A DNA stretch of 64,000 nt, taken from NCBI GenBank assembly GCA_017999435.1, contig JAGNLV010000001.1, forward strand, positions 920,993-984,992, written 5' to 3'. The translations under genes were made by a program, and so were the position numbers. Position 1 is the stretch's first letter. Each line of letters begins with the position of its first letter. Of the stretch, positions 32,078 through 41,176 are shown piece after piece. Under the pieces are notes generated by a model. It did no database searches. It was not told the origin of the DNA and worked only from the letters and a program-made list of their open reading frames with translations. This DNA is from Candidatus Zixiibacteriota bacterium (GTDB taxonomy: Bacteria > Zixibacteria > MSB-5A5 > GN15 > FEB-12).

Positions 32078-34782
32078 ATATCGGAAGTGACTGCGAGCGC
32101 GCCGCCCGGCGTTTTCTCCAGACGGGCCGGCTGGGCGGCAGGACGCCGGCCGAATTAGCGGCTTCCTGCGACCAGCTTGTCCGTCGGGAAACGGAGCGAT
32201 CAGCCCGGCGCGCGGTGGGTCTGGGAGAGCAGTTTGTCCGCCGGGCCCGCGCCGCCGACCGCACGATGCTCCCGGTTGCGCTTCGCGCACTCGGCTGGGC
32301 GTATGTCGTGGCGGGCAAGTACCAGCCGGCGGCGGCGCGCTATCTAGAGGCGCGGCGGGCCACGCGCGACCCGCTCGCCCGCGCGCGCATCGACCGGATA
32401 CTGATCGACGTGTACATGTACCTGGGCCGGCACGACGAGGCGCTGCGGCGCGGCCGCCGGGCGATCGCGGTGTTCCGCGGGCGCAAGGCCGAGGCCGATC
32501 TGGCCAAGACGGAAGTCAACTGCGCGAACGTCCTGCACCGCCTCGACCGGCACCCCGAAGCGCTGCCGCTCTACCGCCGGGCGGGGGCGTTCTTCGCAAG
32601 CCAGGGGGACGAGCTGGCGGCGGCGTTCTGCCGGTACAACGAGGCTAACACGCTCGTGCAGCTTTTTCATTTCGCCGCCGCGGAGAAGCTCTATTCCTCC
32701 GCCCGCGAGGTTTTTCTCCGGCACGATCATAGGTTGCGCGCGGCCGGCTGCCTGTACGGTCTGGCCTGGCTGCACATGCTGGAGGGCCGCTTTCACGCCG
32801 CTCTGCAGGAACTGGCCGAGTGCGAGGCCCACTATCGCGCGGCCGGGCAGGCGCGCGAGCACCTGCTCTGCGTACTTGATCGCGCAGAGACCTACCTGAG
32901 TTTGAATCTTTTGCCGGATGCGCGCGACACGGCGCGCCGGGCGGCGATGCTGGCCCGCCGGCTGGGTTTGCGCTACGAGCAGGCCAAAGCGGAGTTTTTC
33001 AGGGGCAAGGCGCTGGCAGCGCTCGGCCGGATGAAGGCCGGCCGGACGGCTTTCCGGACGGCGGCCGCGGGCTTTCGAAGAGAGGGAAACGAAGGTTTCC
33101 TCGCCGCGGTGCGGGTGGCGGAGGCGGTAGCCGGAGAATCGGGGCGGGCGCGCGCCCGCGCGCTGGCGGCGCTGCGGGAACGCATGCCGCAGGGGCGGCT
33201 GCCGCTCTGGGAGGCGCTGTGCGATCTGGAGATTCTCAGCGCCGCGCCGGAGGACGGAGGGGCGCGGCGGCGGCTGGCCGCCAACCGCGCGGTCGAGACG
33301 ATGCCGCACGTGCGCGCGCAGTATGTGACGCTGCTGGGGGACAGCGAGGCGCGGCGGGGCCGCCGCCGGGCGGCGACCGGCCACTGGCGCCGGGCCGCCG
33401 AAATCCTGACGGCTGTGCGCGCCCAGCTCCCCCCGCTTGACCTGCGGGCGGCTTTCTCCGAGCGCCACGCGGAACCGTACGAGAAGTTGATCGCGTGCGA
33501 GTGGGAGGCCCATCCCTCGCAGGCGGCGGCCTGGCTGGAGCGCTTTCACACGGCCGGCATCTGGGCGACCGAGGATGCGCGGCTCGACGATCCGGCGCGG
33601 ACGCAGGCGGAGCAGTCGCTGGCCTCGCTGGCGCGGTACGTGGCGGCGGCGGCGCAGCGATCCGACGGCCGGCGGGTGCGCGGCGGGGGGGCGGCGCCGG
33701 CGACATCGTTGCGGCGGCAGCTCGAGGAGCAAATTCGCACCGACCTTGCGCGGTTGGAGCGCAGGCGCGGGAGCGCAGCGGAGCGGCTCGACCGGCTGGG
33801 CGCGGAAATCGCCGCGGCCTCCCGGACCATGCGCCTTGTCCAGTTGCACGCCGTCTCCGGCGACATCATCGGCCTCATCCACGAGGAGGGGCGGCCGCGC
33901 GGCTGCCGACTGGAGGGCGCCGCGCCGGCGGTCGAGCGCCTCCTCCAGCGATGGCGGTTTTTTGTCGAGCGCGCGCCCTATCGCACGGCCGGTGAAACCG
34001 CGGCCGATCTCGCCGATGAACGGCGGCTCCTCGCCCGGTTGGCCGAGACCCTCTGGCGGCCGCTGGACGTGGGCGGGCCGCAGCCAGTGCTGATCGTAGC
34101 CGACGGCGCCCTGGCGAATCTCCCCTGGGCGGCGCTGCCGGTCGGGGGAAGGCCATTGATAGACCGGCATCCGCTGGTGATGGCGCCGAGCGTGCGGCAT
34201 CACCTCGCAGCCGCGCGGCAGCGGACACAGTCGCGGGAGACCAGGATATTTGTCGGCGCCGCGGGGCTTGGCGCGGCGGGCGCGGAGTATGCCCCGCTGC
34301 TGGCCGATGAGCGCAGGCAGACAACGGTTCACAATCCCTGCGGTCGCGCCGACTGGCCGGTTGATTCGGAGGCCGATGTCTGGCATTTCACCGGCCATGC
34401 GCATTTTCGCAGCGACAATCCGTTTTACTCCTTCCTGGAGCTTGCTGACGGGCCGCTGTTCGCCGCCGATTTTCGCCTGCGGCGGAACACGGTGAACCTG
34501 GCGGTGCTGGCGGCCTGTCGGACCGGGTTGTCGTCGTTCTTGCCCGGCGAGGAGTCGACCGGGCTGATTCGCGCGCTGCTGGAAATGGGAGCGCGCAACG
34601 TGCTGGCCAGCCACTGGGCGGTGGCGGACGCCTCGACCGCGCGCTGGATCGAGCGGTTCTATGGGGCGCTCGCTGAAGGGAGCGGACCCGCCGCGGCCGT
34701 GCAGCGGGCAGCCGCGGACGCGCGGGAAGAGTATCCCTCGGCGTACGATTGGGCCGGGTTTTCGCTGTTCGGCGCCGGCTGA
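32071..34782 (+). CDS. TPR-CHAT caspase-like protease
   Basis: 903 aa. Residues ~60-480 are a long run of TPR-like helical repeats (ALRALGWAYVVAGKYQPAAARYL, ANVLHRLDRHPEALPLYRRAG, and so on). A CHAT domain fills ~600-903: LIVADGALANLPWAALP, DVWHFTGHAHF with catalytic-type His776, and LAVLAACRTGLSS with Cys816, then ARNVLASHWAVADAS. This is the His-Cys dyad arrangement of clan CD peptidases, so it should be active. There is no signal peptide, so it acts in the cytoplasm. CHAT-TPR proteins work as proteases switched on by partner binding, for example in type III-E CRISPR. Here it is co-transcribed with an ECF sigma and a putative anti-sigma, which it might cleave. That link is inference. Confidence 0.85.
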   Translation: MVNIGSDCERAARRFLQTGRLGGRTPAELAASCDQLVRRETERSARRAVGLGEQFVRRARAADRTMLPVALRALGWAYVVAGKYQPAAARYLEARRATRDPLARARIDRILIDVYMYLGRHDEALRRGRRAIAVFRGRKAEADLAKTEVNCANVLHRLDRHPEALPLYRRAGAFFASQGDELAAAFCRYNEANTLVQLFHFAAAEKLYSSAREVFLRHDHRLRAAGCLYGLAWLHMLEGRFHAALQELAECEAHYRAAGQAREHLLCVLDRAETYLSLNLLPDARDTARRAAMLARRLGLRYEQAKAEFFRGKALAALGRMKAGRTAFRTAAAGFRREGNEGFLAAVRVAEAVAGESGRARARALAALRERMPQGRLPLWEALCDLEILSAAPEDGGARRRLAANRAVETMPHVRAQYVTLLGDSEARRGRRRAATGHWRRAAEILTAVRAQLPPLDLRAAFSERHAEPYEKLIACEWEAHPSQAAAWLERFHTAGIWATEDARLDDPARTQAEQSLASLARYVAAAAQRSDGRRVRGGGAAPATSLRRQLEEQIRTDLARLERRRGSAAERLDRLGAEIAAASRTMRLVQLHAVSGDIIGLIHEEGRPRGCRLEGAAPAVERLLQRWRFFVERAPYRTAGETAADLADERRLLARLAETLWRPLDVGGPQPVLIVADGALANLPWAALPVGGRPLIDRHPLVMAPSVRHHLAAARQRTQSRETRIFVGAAGLGAAGAEYAPLLADERRQTTVHNPCGRADWPVDSEADVWHFTGHAHFRSDNPFYSFLELADGPLFAADFRLRRNTVNLAVLAACRTGLSSFLPGEESTGLIRALLEMGARNVLASHWAVADASTARWIERFYGALAEGSGPAAAVQRAAADAREEYPSAYDWAGFSLFGAG

Positions 34783-34851
34783 CGCCGAACCTGGAATAGA
34801 TCGGGTGTGAGAAAAATGTCCCGCAGCTTCTTGGATAAAGGAGGCGTTCCT

Positions 34852-37800
34852 ATGATACCGCACTGGACCGGGGCCACCGCAGGGAAGTTTCTGCTGTTTC
34901 TCGCGCTGGCGGCTGCCTTCATCGGCCTGACCGGGTCGTCGCAACCCGGGCCGGGCGTGGCACAGCCGCCGGGCGCGATTCCGCCCAACGCCAACGCCGG
35001 GACGGAGGGTCCGGACACGACTTTCCGGCCGTATGTTCCCGGCGAAGTGGTGGTGAGGCTGTTCAGCGACTCGATCTCGGTTGATTCGATCAACACGCTG
35101 TTCGGCACGACGGTGAAGGAGTATTTCGGCCAGGTCAACATCTATATCCTCGCCACGGCCGACCCGGCGGCCGATATCGAGGCTCTCGTGGAGAACCTGC
35201 GGCCCCTGCCGGGGGTGATATTTGCACACCCCAACTACGTGGTGTCGCCGCTGCAGTCGGTGCAGGGGAGTTTCCCCTTCTCCGATGCCGACAACGTGGG
35301 TTCCTACCCGGAGCAGGAGGCGGCTCTGCGGCTGCGTCTTTCGCAGGCGCACGCGCTGGCGACGGGGGCCGGGGTCAAGGTCGCGGTGGTCGACGGCGGC
35401 GTGAATTTCGCCCACCCGGTGCTCGCGGGAGCAGCGGTTTCGGGCTGGGACTATGTCGACGGCGACGCCGATGCGTTCGATGAGCCGGGGGGCCGCAACA
35501 GCGGCCACGGCACGTTCGTGGCGGGGGTGGTCCATCTGACCGCGCCGGGGGCGCAGATCATCGCCTACCGGGTGGCCGACACCTCCGGGCGGAGCAACGG
35601 CGACCGGGTGGCGGAGGCGATCCTTCGGGCGATCGACGACGGCTGCCGGGTGGTCAATCTCAGCCTCGTGATGACGAACGTCCACGAGGTGCTGCGGAAC
35701 ACGCTCGCCTATGCGCGCAGCCGCGATGTGTTGGTCGTGGCCGCTGCCGGCAACGAGCGGTTGGAGGTGCCGACCTATCCGGCCTCCGATCCGAACGTGG
35801 TGGCGGTCGCGGCGGTCGACACACTCGACCGGCTGGCGGAATTTTCGCGCTACGGCAACCACATCGATCTCTGTGCGCCGGGGGAATGGATCTACGCCCC
35901 GTATTTCGACATGTACGCCTGGTGGAGCGGGACGAGTTTCGCCGCTCCGTTTGTTGCGGGCCAGGCGGCGCTCAAGGTTTCGCAAGCCGGCGGCGCGCTC
36001 GACTGGCGCAGCCTCCACGCCTCGCTGATCGCGACTGCCGAGAACATCTACCCGGCCAACCCGGGCTTTTTCGGGAAACTGGGCGCCGGTTTGGCGAACC
36101 CGCTCCAGGCGCTGCAGGATACGGTCGGTATCGATACGGCCTCGGTGGACCCCGGCGTGCTGGCGCTCACGCTGCCCCCGAACACGGCGGTCCAGCGCTG
36201 TTTCAACCTGTACTCGACCAACCCCAATTCGGTCTTCAACGCCACCGTGCTGGGCGGTAATGTCGCATTCACGACGATCACGGCGGACTCGGTGTTGGGC
36301 GCGAACGCAACCATCTGCTTCACTCTCTCGTCGTCCGGGCTGAGCGAGGGGATCTACGCCGACACGATCCAGTTTGACATCAGCGGCGTGTCGAACAGCC
36401 CGATCTTCGTGCCGCTGAGCCTGTACGTGAGCGACACAGCCGTCATCTCACAGGACGCGGCGGTGAGGCCGACCGGATACTCGTTCTGGCTCCCGGAGGG
36501 CTGGGTGCAGACGATCGACGCGTGCGCGTACCTGACTTCCACCAACGCGCCGGCCGCGTTCACGGTTCGGCGGATCGATACGAGCGCGGCGTCGTTCGTG
36601 GAGATCCTCTCCCCGTCCGGCATGACCAACGACAGCGTGTGCATCCTCCTCCACCCGGCCGGCCTGGCGCCGGGCGTGCACCTCGACACGCTGGTGTACC
36701 GGGTGAGCGGGGTGACGTACGACCTCTACCAGCCGGTGAGTCTGACGATCGGCGACCAGGTGGATTCGGCGGCGGTCAGCCCGATGTACTTCTACTTCAC
36801 GTCGCCGCCGGGCGGCCCGCCGCAGGAGGGGCGCGCATATCTCCGGTCGACCAACGCCCCCTCGGCGTACTATCTCGAGACGGCCGGCGGTTCCGACTGG
36901 CTGCACGTGCCCGATTCGGCCGGGGTGACGAACGATTCCATATCATTCACGATCGCGCCGGCGGCCGGGGTTGTTCCGGGGCTCTACACCGACACGCTTT
37001 ACTGCCACGTGGCGGGGGCGGTGAACACGCCGGCGGTGTATGTCACGCTGGAGGTGCAGGATTCGACGGCTGGAGCGACGGCCACCGCCCACCCCACCTA
37101 CTTTGAGTTTGTCCATGCTCCCTGGGCGGGCGGGCCGGCGCAGGCGGGCGTGTTCCTCTTGGCGTCGACCAATGCCCCGGCGTCCTACTCGGTCGAGGCG
37201 GCCCTGGGAGTGTCGTGGCTGCACCTGGCGGACTCGATCGGGACGACCAACGACTCGGTCCGGTTTACCGTGGACGGCGCGGGTTTGGCCCCCGGCTTCT
37301 ACTGGGACAGCCTCATCTGCCGCGTGACGGGGGTGGAGATACCGGCCGCGGTGCAGGTCCTGCTCACGGTGCTGGATGACACGGGCGGCACGGGGCCAAG
37401 CGCCTATGCGAGTCCCTCCTGGTTCAGTTTCGCAAGCGATCCGCAGACCCCGCCCTACGCCGGATCGTTCGTACTGTCGTCGTCGAACGCCCCGGCGGCG
37501 TTCACGGCCGCGGTCATGTTCTCCTCGCCGTGGCTGCACGTCATCGATGCGGCCGGCACAACCAACGACTCGGTCCGGTTCACGGTCGACGCGGCCGGGC
37601 TGGCCCCCGGTTTCTACAGCGACAGCATCGCCTGCGTGGTCGCCGGGGTGCCCGATTCGGTGCTCGTGCCGGTCCAGCTATCGGTAGCGCCGGAGGACAC
37701 GCTGGGCGGGGATTCGGCGGTGGCCATTCCCGCGAGTTTCAGTCTCACGGCGCCGCAGTATTCGGAGCTCTTGCAGGTGCGCTGTCTCATGCTCTATTCG

Positions 37801-38928
37801 AGCAATGCGCCGGCCCCGTTTACGGCCAGCGTCCGCCACGGAGCGCCGTGGCTGACGCTCTACGGCGCCTCGGGCATGACCAATGACTCGGTGTGTTTCG
37901 GCGCGAGCGCGGCGAGCCTCGGGCAGGGGATCTATGTCGACACGATCGACTGCAGCGTGGAGGGCGTGGCGGCGGCGACGGCGGTCCCGGTGGTGTTTTA
38001 CGTCGTGGACGATTCCGCCGGCCCGGGTCCCTCCGCCTGGGCGGCGCCGCCGACGGTGAGCATCACCGCGCCGTTCGGCCTGCAGGACCTCATCGACTGC
38101 CACTTCGTTCTCAGTTCCACCAACGCCCCGGCCCCGTATGTCGCGTATGCGGCAAACGGCTCGGCCTGGCTGTCGGTGGCGGACTCGGCGGGCGTCACCA
38201 GTGATACGGTGCGGCTGGTCATCAACCCGGCGGCGCCCTTCTCGGCCGGGACATATGTCGACAGCATTGCCTGTCTGGTGGAGGGCGTGGCGCTGCCGGT
38301 GACGGTGCCGGTGATGCTGACGCTGACGGTGGACAGCGGGGGTGCGCCCACCGCGGCGGTCACGCCCGCGACGGTGCACTATTTCGGGCCGTACGGGATG
38401 CTGCCCCCGACCACGAAGTGCGCGCTCGTCACGTCGTCAAATGCGCCCGCGCCGTTCACGGCCTGGGTGGCCGATTCGGTCGGCCGATTCACATCGCTGC
38501 CGGACCCGACGGGAGTGACCGCCGACAGCCTGTGCCTCTACCTCGATCCGGCCGGATTGCCGCCCGGCATCCATGTGGACACGGTGAGAATCAGCGTGGC
38601 CGGGGTGAGCCCGGCGCTCACGCTCATCGTGCAGCTCTCGCTGGACATGCCGAAGGTATCTGAGGTGACCAATTATCCGAACCCGTTCAACCCGGAGACC
38701 AACATTTCGTTCAGTCTGACGGGAGCGACCCGGGTTCAGGTCACGGTGTACAACACCCTCGGCCAAGAGGTTGCCGTGCTTTTGGATAAACGGCTGGAGG
38801 CGGGCCGGCACACCGTTTCGTGGGGCGGCTGCGACGGGGCCGGCCGACCGGCGGCCAGCGGCGTGTACCTGTATCGCATCACGACGGATGAGGGTGTGGT
38901 GTCGCGCAAAATGCTGCTTCTGAAGTAG
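34852..38928 (+). CDS. secreted subtilase (S8) with eight Ig-like repeats and T9SS tail
   Basis: 1358 aa from the ATG at 34852, with AAAGGAGG 7 nt upstream. Hydrophobic signal (FLLFLALAAAFIGLTG), a prodomain-like segment (~60-140), then the S8 catalytic domain with Asp181 (VAVVDGGV), His219 (NSGHGTFVAG) and Ser362 (WSGTSFAAPFVAG), so it is likely active. From ~430 there are eight ~100-residue repeats with the core pattern STNAP..F ... G.TNDSV ... G.Y.D(T/S)I ... V.GV. The last ~85 residues are a T9SS sorting tail (NYPNPFNPETNISFSL ... KMLLLK). It follows the CHAT gene by 69 nt and is probably the end product of the ECF operon, displayed on the cell surface. Substrate unknown. Confidence 0.88.
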   Translation: MIPHWTGATAGKFLLFLALAAAFIGLTGSSQPGPGVAQPPGAIPPNANAGTEGPDTTFRPYVPGEVVVRLFSDSISVDSINTLFGTTVKEYFGQVNIYILATADPAADIEALVENLRPLPGVIFAHPNYVVSPLQSVQGSFPFSDADNVGSYPEQEAALRLRLSQAHALATGAGVKVAVVDGGVNFAHPVLAGAAVSGWDYVDGDADAFDEPGGRNSGHGTFVAGVVHLTAPGAQIIAYRVADTSGRSNGDRVAEAILRAIDDGCRVVNLSLVMTNVHEVLRNTLAYARSRDVLVVAAAGNERLEVPTYPASDPNVVAVAAVDTLDRLAEFSRYGNHIDLCAPGEWIYAPYFDMYAWWSGTSFAAPFVAGQAALKVSQAGGALDWRSLHASLIATAENIYPANPGFFGKLGAGLANPLQALQDTVGIDTASVDPGVLALTLPPNTAVQRCFNLYSTNPNSVFNATVLGGNVAFTTITADSVLGANATICFTLSSSGLSEGIYADTIQFDISGVSNSPIFVPLSLYVSDTAVISQDAAVRPTGYSFWLPEGWVQTIDACAYLTSTNAPAAFTVRRIDTSAASFVEILSPSGMTNDSVCILLHPAGLAPGVHLDTLVYRVSGVTYDLYQPVSLTIGDQVDSAAVSPMYFYFTSPPGGPPQEGRAYLRSTNAPSAYYLETAGGSDWLHVPDSAGVTNDSISFTIAPAAGVVPGLYTDTLYCHVAGAVNTPAVYVTLEVQDSTAGATATAHPTYFEFVHAPWAGGPAQAGVFLLASTNAPASYSVEAALGVSWLHLADSIGTTNDSVRFTVDGAGLAPGFYWDSLICRVTGVEIPAAVQVLLTVLDDTGGTGPSAYASPSWFSFASDPQTPPYAGSFVLSSSNAPAAFTAAVMFSSPWLHVIDAAGTTNDSVRFTVDAAGLAPGFYSDSIACVVAGVPDSVLVPVQLSVAPEDTLGGDSAVAIPASFSLTAPQYSELLQVRCLMLYSSNAPAPFTASVRHGAPWLTLYGASGMTNDSVCFGASAASLGQGIYVDTIDCSVEGVAAATAVPVVFYVVDDSAGPGPSAWAAPPTVSITAPFGLQDLIDCHFVLSSTNAPAPYVAYAANGSAWLSVADSAGVTSDTVRLVINPAAPFSAGTYVDSIACLVEGVALPVTVPVMLTLTVDSGGAPTAAVTPATVHYFGPYGMLPPTTKCALVTSSNAPAPFTAWVADSVGRFTSLPDPTGVTADSLCLYLDPAGLPPGIHVDTVRISVAGVSPALTLIVQLSLDMPKVSEVTNYPNPFNPETNISFSLTGATRVQVTVYNTLGQEVAVLLDKRLEAGRHTVSWGGCDGAGRPAASGVYLYRITTDEGVVSRKMLLLK
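36139..38652 (+). repeat. eight tandem ~300-bp coding repeats within the subtilase
   Basis: Eight protein repeats of ~100 residues each. Repeats 2-8 carry the SSNAP/STNAP motif and a TNDS/TSDT/TADS motif ~35 residues later. DNA copies have diverged, so recent duplication is not evident except between repeats 4 and 5, which share long identical stretches such as GTTNDSVRFTVD. Confidence 0.8.
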
Positions 38929-38972
38929 GCTCGGTGGGAACAGTCGCCGGGTGGTCCGGCGAGTTTTTGGAG

Positions 38973-39007
38973 CCGCTGTCGTCCCGTGACGACAGCGGTT
39001 TTTTTTT
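38973..39007 (+). terminator. terminator of the ECF-CHAT-subtilase operon
   Basis: A perfect 11-bp stem (38973-38983 with 38988-38998), CCGT loop and a run of nine T, 44 bp after the subtilase stop. Confidence 0.9.
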
Positions 39008-39127
39008 GGCGCGCGATTGGGCGTCGTGATCGGAGTCGCAGGAAAAAGAATACGACTTTTATCGTGTTTGTAGCGTTGAATCTGGGCAAACTTGTCGCTA
39101 AATCAGATAAAGACGGAGAGATTTCCC

Positions 39128-39157
39128 TTGCCTTTTCGCGCGGGGGGGACATATACT
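39128..39157 (+). promoter_or_regulatory. putative promoter of the redox cluster
   Basis: TTGCCT (39128-39133), 18-nt spacer, TATACT (39152-39157; five of six consensus positions). It leaves a ~185-nt leader before the first gene. Confidence 0.4.
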
Positions 39158-39346
39158 ACTGATAGATATCATCTTCACATCAGACGGGTTAGGAGAATTG
39201 CCCCCCGGGAGAGGTTGGCCGGGGGGGTTTGGCATCATCGCAGGCAAGGTGCATCAGCAGAGTGTTAGGGGCATTTCGCTTACCTTCCTCTACCGGCAGG
39301 CATTGCGGGGTGCTGTCCCGAGGCGTCTCGAACGATAGGGAGCGTT

Positions 39347-39898
39347 ATGTACGACTGCCAGCATCTATGGAAGATGAAAGACATCCAGTTTGGCTTCGTG
39401 GTGTTCGAGAAGTGTTTTCACTGCCACGGCCTGCGGACGTATTTCACGACCGAAGACAATCCCATTCCGGGCGAGAAGTATCGCGAGGGCGTGTGTTTTT
39501 GGACGCGGATGGAGGTTGCGCAGTCATTCCAGTTCAATCTCCAGTGCGCGCTGTGCGGGCGGAAGGAGGATTTTTCGGACCTGATGGGGTTGCTGCACTG
39601 CACGGGGTGTCTGGAAGATTGCCCGGTGGAGGTTTTGCAGCGGGAGCTGCACGCGCAGCGCATCTGGGTTCTGGTGGCCTTCGGCTACCTTCCCAAGGCT
39701 CTTTCCGCGCCGGCTTCGGAGAAGAAGCTGGCGGTACTTTCGGAGTATTTCAATCAATCGCGCGACCGGACGCGGTCGCAGATCCGGATCGTTTCCTCAA
39801 GCCTCATTTCGAACCTGAGTCTCTGCAAGGGGGACTTCATCCACGATTCGGGCATGCTGTCGCTGGAGCCGCCGCAGGGCCGGAGGCAGCTATTCTGA
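39347..39898 (+). CDS. Cys-rich zinc- or iron-binding protein of unknown function
   Basis: 183 aa with GGGAG 4 nt before the ATG. Cys/His pairs suggest one or two metal sites: CQH at 4-6, CFHCH at ~23-27, CALCG at ~68-72 and CTGCLEDC at ~86-93. The second half lacks Cys and looks helical. The first half resembles a zinc ribbon. No family recognised. It is the first gene after the promoter and lies 40 bp before the DRTGG gene, so it may serve the electron-transfer complex or its regulation. Confidence 0.65.
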   Translation: MYDCQHLWKMKDIQFGFVVFEKCFHCHGLRTYFTTEDNPIPGEKYREGVCFWTRMEVAQSFQFNLQCALCGRKEDFSDLMGLLHCTGCLEDCPVEVLQRELHAQRIWVLVAFGYLPKALSAPASEKKLAVLSEYFNQSRDRTRSQIRIVSSSLISNLSLCKGDFIHDSGMLSLEPPQGRRQLF

Positions 39899-39938
39899 GG
39901 ATTCCATACACAGCGCACCCACAGGCAGGAGAACGAGT

Positions 39939-40274
39939 GTGACAACCCAAGATCTGGTGGAGAGAATCGGGCTGAAGCCGCTGAGCCGGTTTGATCCGCG
40001 TCCGGTGACGGGCGTGTTCATTTCCGACATGCTTTCGGATGTGATGGCCGGGGCGAAGTCGGGGGATTTGTGGCTGACGGTGCAGACCCACAAGAACATC
40101 GTGCCGGCGGCGAATCTGGTCGATGCCGCAGCCGTGGTCGTCACCAGCGGCAAGACGGTGCCGCAGGAGACGATCGACCTGGCCAACAAGTACAACATCG
40201 CCATCCTGGCGTCGCCGCTGCCCGTGTACGAGCTGGTCGGGCGGCTGTACAGCCTGGGGATCGGAACGCCGTAG
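39939..40274 (+). CDS. DRTGG-domain protein
   Basis: 111 aa from a GTG at 39939, with AGGAG 7 nt upstream. The whole protein fits a single DRTGG domain (VTGVFISDMLSDVMAGAKSG, then AAAVVVTSGKTVPQET, then NIAILASPLPVYELVGRLY). DRTGG domains occur in phosphotransacetylase and beside [FeFe]-hydrogenase operons, where they are thought to sense small ligands. The next gene carries a divergent DRTGG domain fused to a kinase-like domain. The two may form one sensor. Confidence 0.75.
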   Translation: MTTQDLVERIGLKPLSRFDPRPVTGVFISDMLSDVMAGAKSGDLWLTVQTHKNIVPAANLVDAAAVVVTSGKTVPQETIDLANKYNIAILASPLPVYELVGRLYSLGIGTP

Positions 40275-40349
40275 GAGCGCGCCGGGGCGACGACTCGCCG
40301 CGGCGGCCCGGCGGGGCGACGCGCCGACGGTGACCGGCACACCGCCGCT

Positions 40350-41144
40350 ATGCAGATTCGCGCGATTCGAGACGCACTGAACGCGACTGTGCTGGAAGGC
40401 ACGGATCGCCTCGATCTGGAGGTCGACCACGTGTATGCATCGGACCTGATGAGCGATGTGCTTGCTTTCGGCCGGCCCAATTCTATTCTCCTCACCGGCC
40501 TGGCGACCAAGCAGGCGATCATTTCCGCGCACATGGCCGAGTTCGTGGCGGTCGCGTTCATTCGCGGCAAGCGGCCGATCGACGGCTCGGACGAGTTGGC
40601 GCGCGACCGCGGTCTGGTGCTCCTCAGCACGACCCTGGACATGTTCGACGGCTGCCTGAGCGTCGGCCGGGTGCTCCACAACGGTCCCCAGGCGGTCAAC
40701 TCCCCCGCCGCGGTCAAGCCGGAGGAGATGAGCCTCACCCAGACATTCACGATCCAGGGGGACGATTTCGCCAGCGCCGGGGGGGTGTCGACGGAGGTGA
40801 AGTCGATCCTGAAGAAGATCGGCCTGGACCCGAAGCTCGTGCGGCGGGTGGCGATTTCCACGTACGAGGGGGAGATGAACGTGGTCATGCACGCGCAGTC
40901 GGCGGTGGCCACGCTGTCGATCACGCCGCGCTGCATCACGGTGGTGCTGGCCGACCGGGGGAAGGGCATTCCGGACATCGAGAAGGCGATGCAGGCGGGG
41001 TGGTCGACGGCGACCGAAGAGATGCGGGCGATGGGGTTCGGGTCGGGCATGGGATTGCCCAATATCAAGAAGAACGCGGATGAGTTGAACGTTGAGAGCG
41101 AGGTCGGCAAAGGCACGACGCTGACCATGCGGTTTTACATCTGA
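40350..41144 (+). CDS. DRTGG domain fused to RsbT/RsbW-like ATPase
   Basis: 264 aa. Residues 1-115 are DRTGG-like (YASDLMSDVLAFGRPNSILLTG, paralogous to the preceding gene). Residues ~130-264 are a GHKL ATPase of the anti-sigma kinase type: N box STYEGEMNVVMHA, G1 box ADRGKGIPDIEKAMQAGWST and G2 GFGSGMGLPNI. The DRGKGI and GMGL forms match RsbT. Such proteins phosphorylate anti-anti-sigma-like partners or act as switch kinases. Genes of this kind are known next to [FeFe]-hydrogenase/Nuo-like clusters in anaerobes. No STAS partner or SpoIIE phosphatase is in the window. No SD is obvious. Confidence 0.78.
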   Translation: MQIRAIRDALNATVLEGTDRLDLEVDHVYASDLMSDVLAFGRPNSILLTGLATKQAIISAHMAEFVAVAFIRGKRPIDGSDELARDRGLVLLSTTLDMFDGCLSVGRVLHNGPQAVNSPAAVKPEEMSLTQTFTIQGDDFASAGGVSTEVKSILKKIGLDPKLVRRVAISTYEGEMNVVMHAQSAVATLSITPRCITVVLADRGKGIPDIEKAMQAGWSTATEEMRAMGFGSGMGLPNIKKNADELNVESEVGKGTTLTMRFYI

Positions 41145-41176
41145 GCGCGCGTCGCGCGCGAGTGAAAGGACGCGCC

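Larger units (their letters stand above)
38929..39346. other. 418-bp intergenic region between subtilase and redox cluster
   Basis: It holds the subtilase terminator (38973-39007) and a promoter-like pair at 39128-39157. Between them is an AT-richer stretch (39040-39110). No gene is convincing. Confidence 0.6.

Noticed and set aside
33219-33440. Small plus-strand frame inside the CHAT gene
   Set aside because: It lies wholly inside the TPR region of a well-supported gene in another frame.
32344-36018. 1224-codon open frame on the minus strand over the CHAT and subtilase genes
   Set aside because: Its composition is Arg/Pro/His-rich with no domain, and both genes on the plus strand carry intact catalytic motifs.
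26257-38928. CRISPR-linked CalpL/CalpT/CalpS or type III-E system
   Set aside because: No CRISPR array, Cas gene, CARF or SAVED domain is seen; only the protease/ECF logic is similar.
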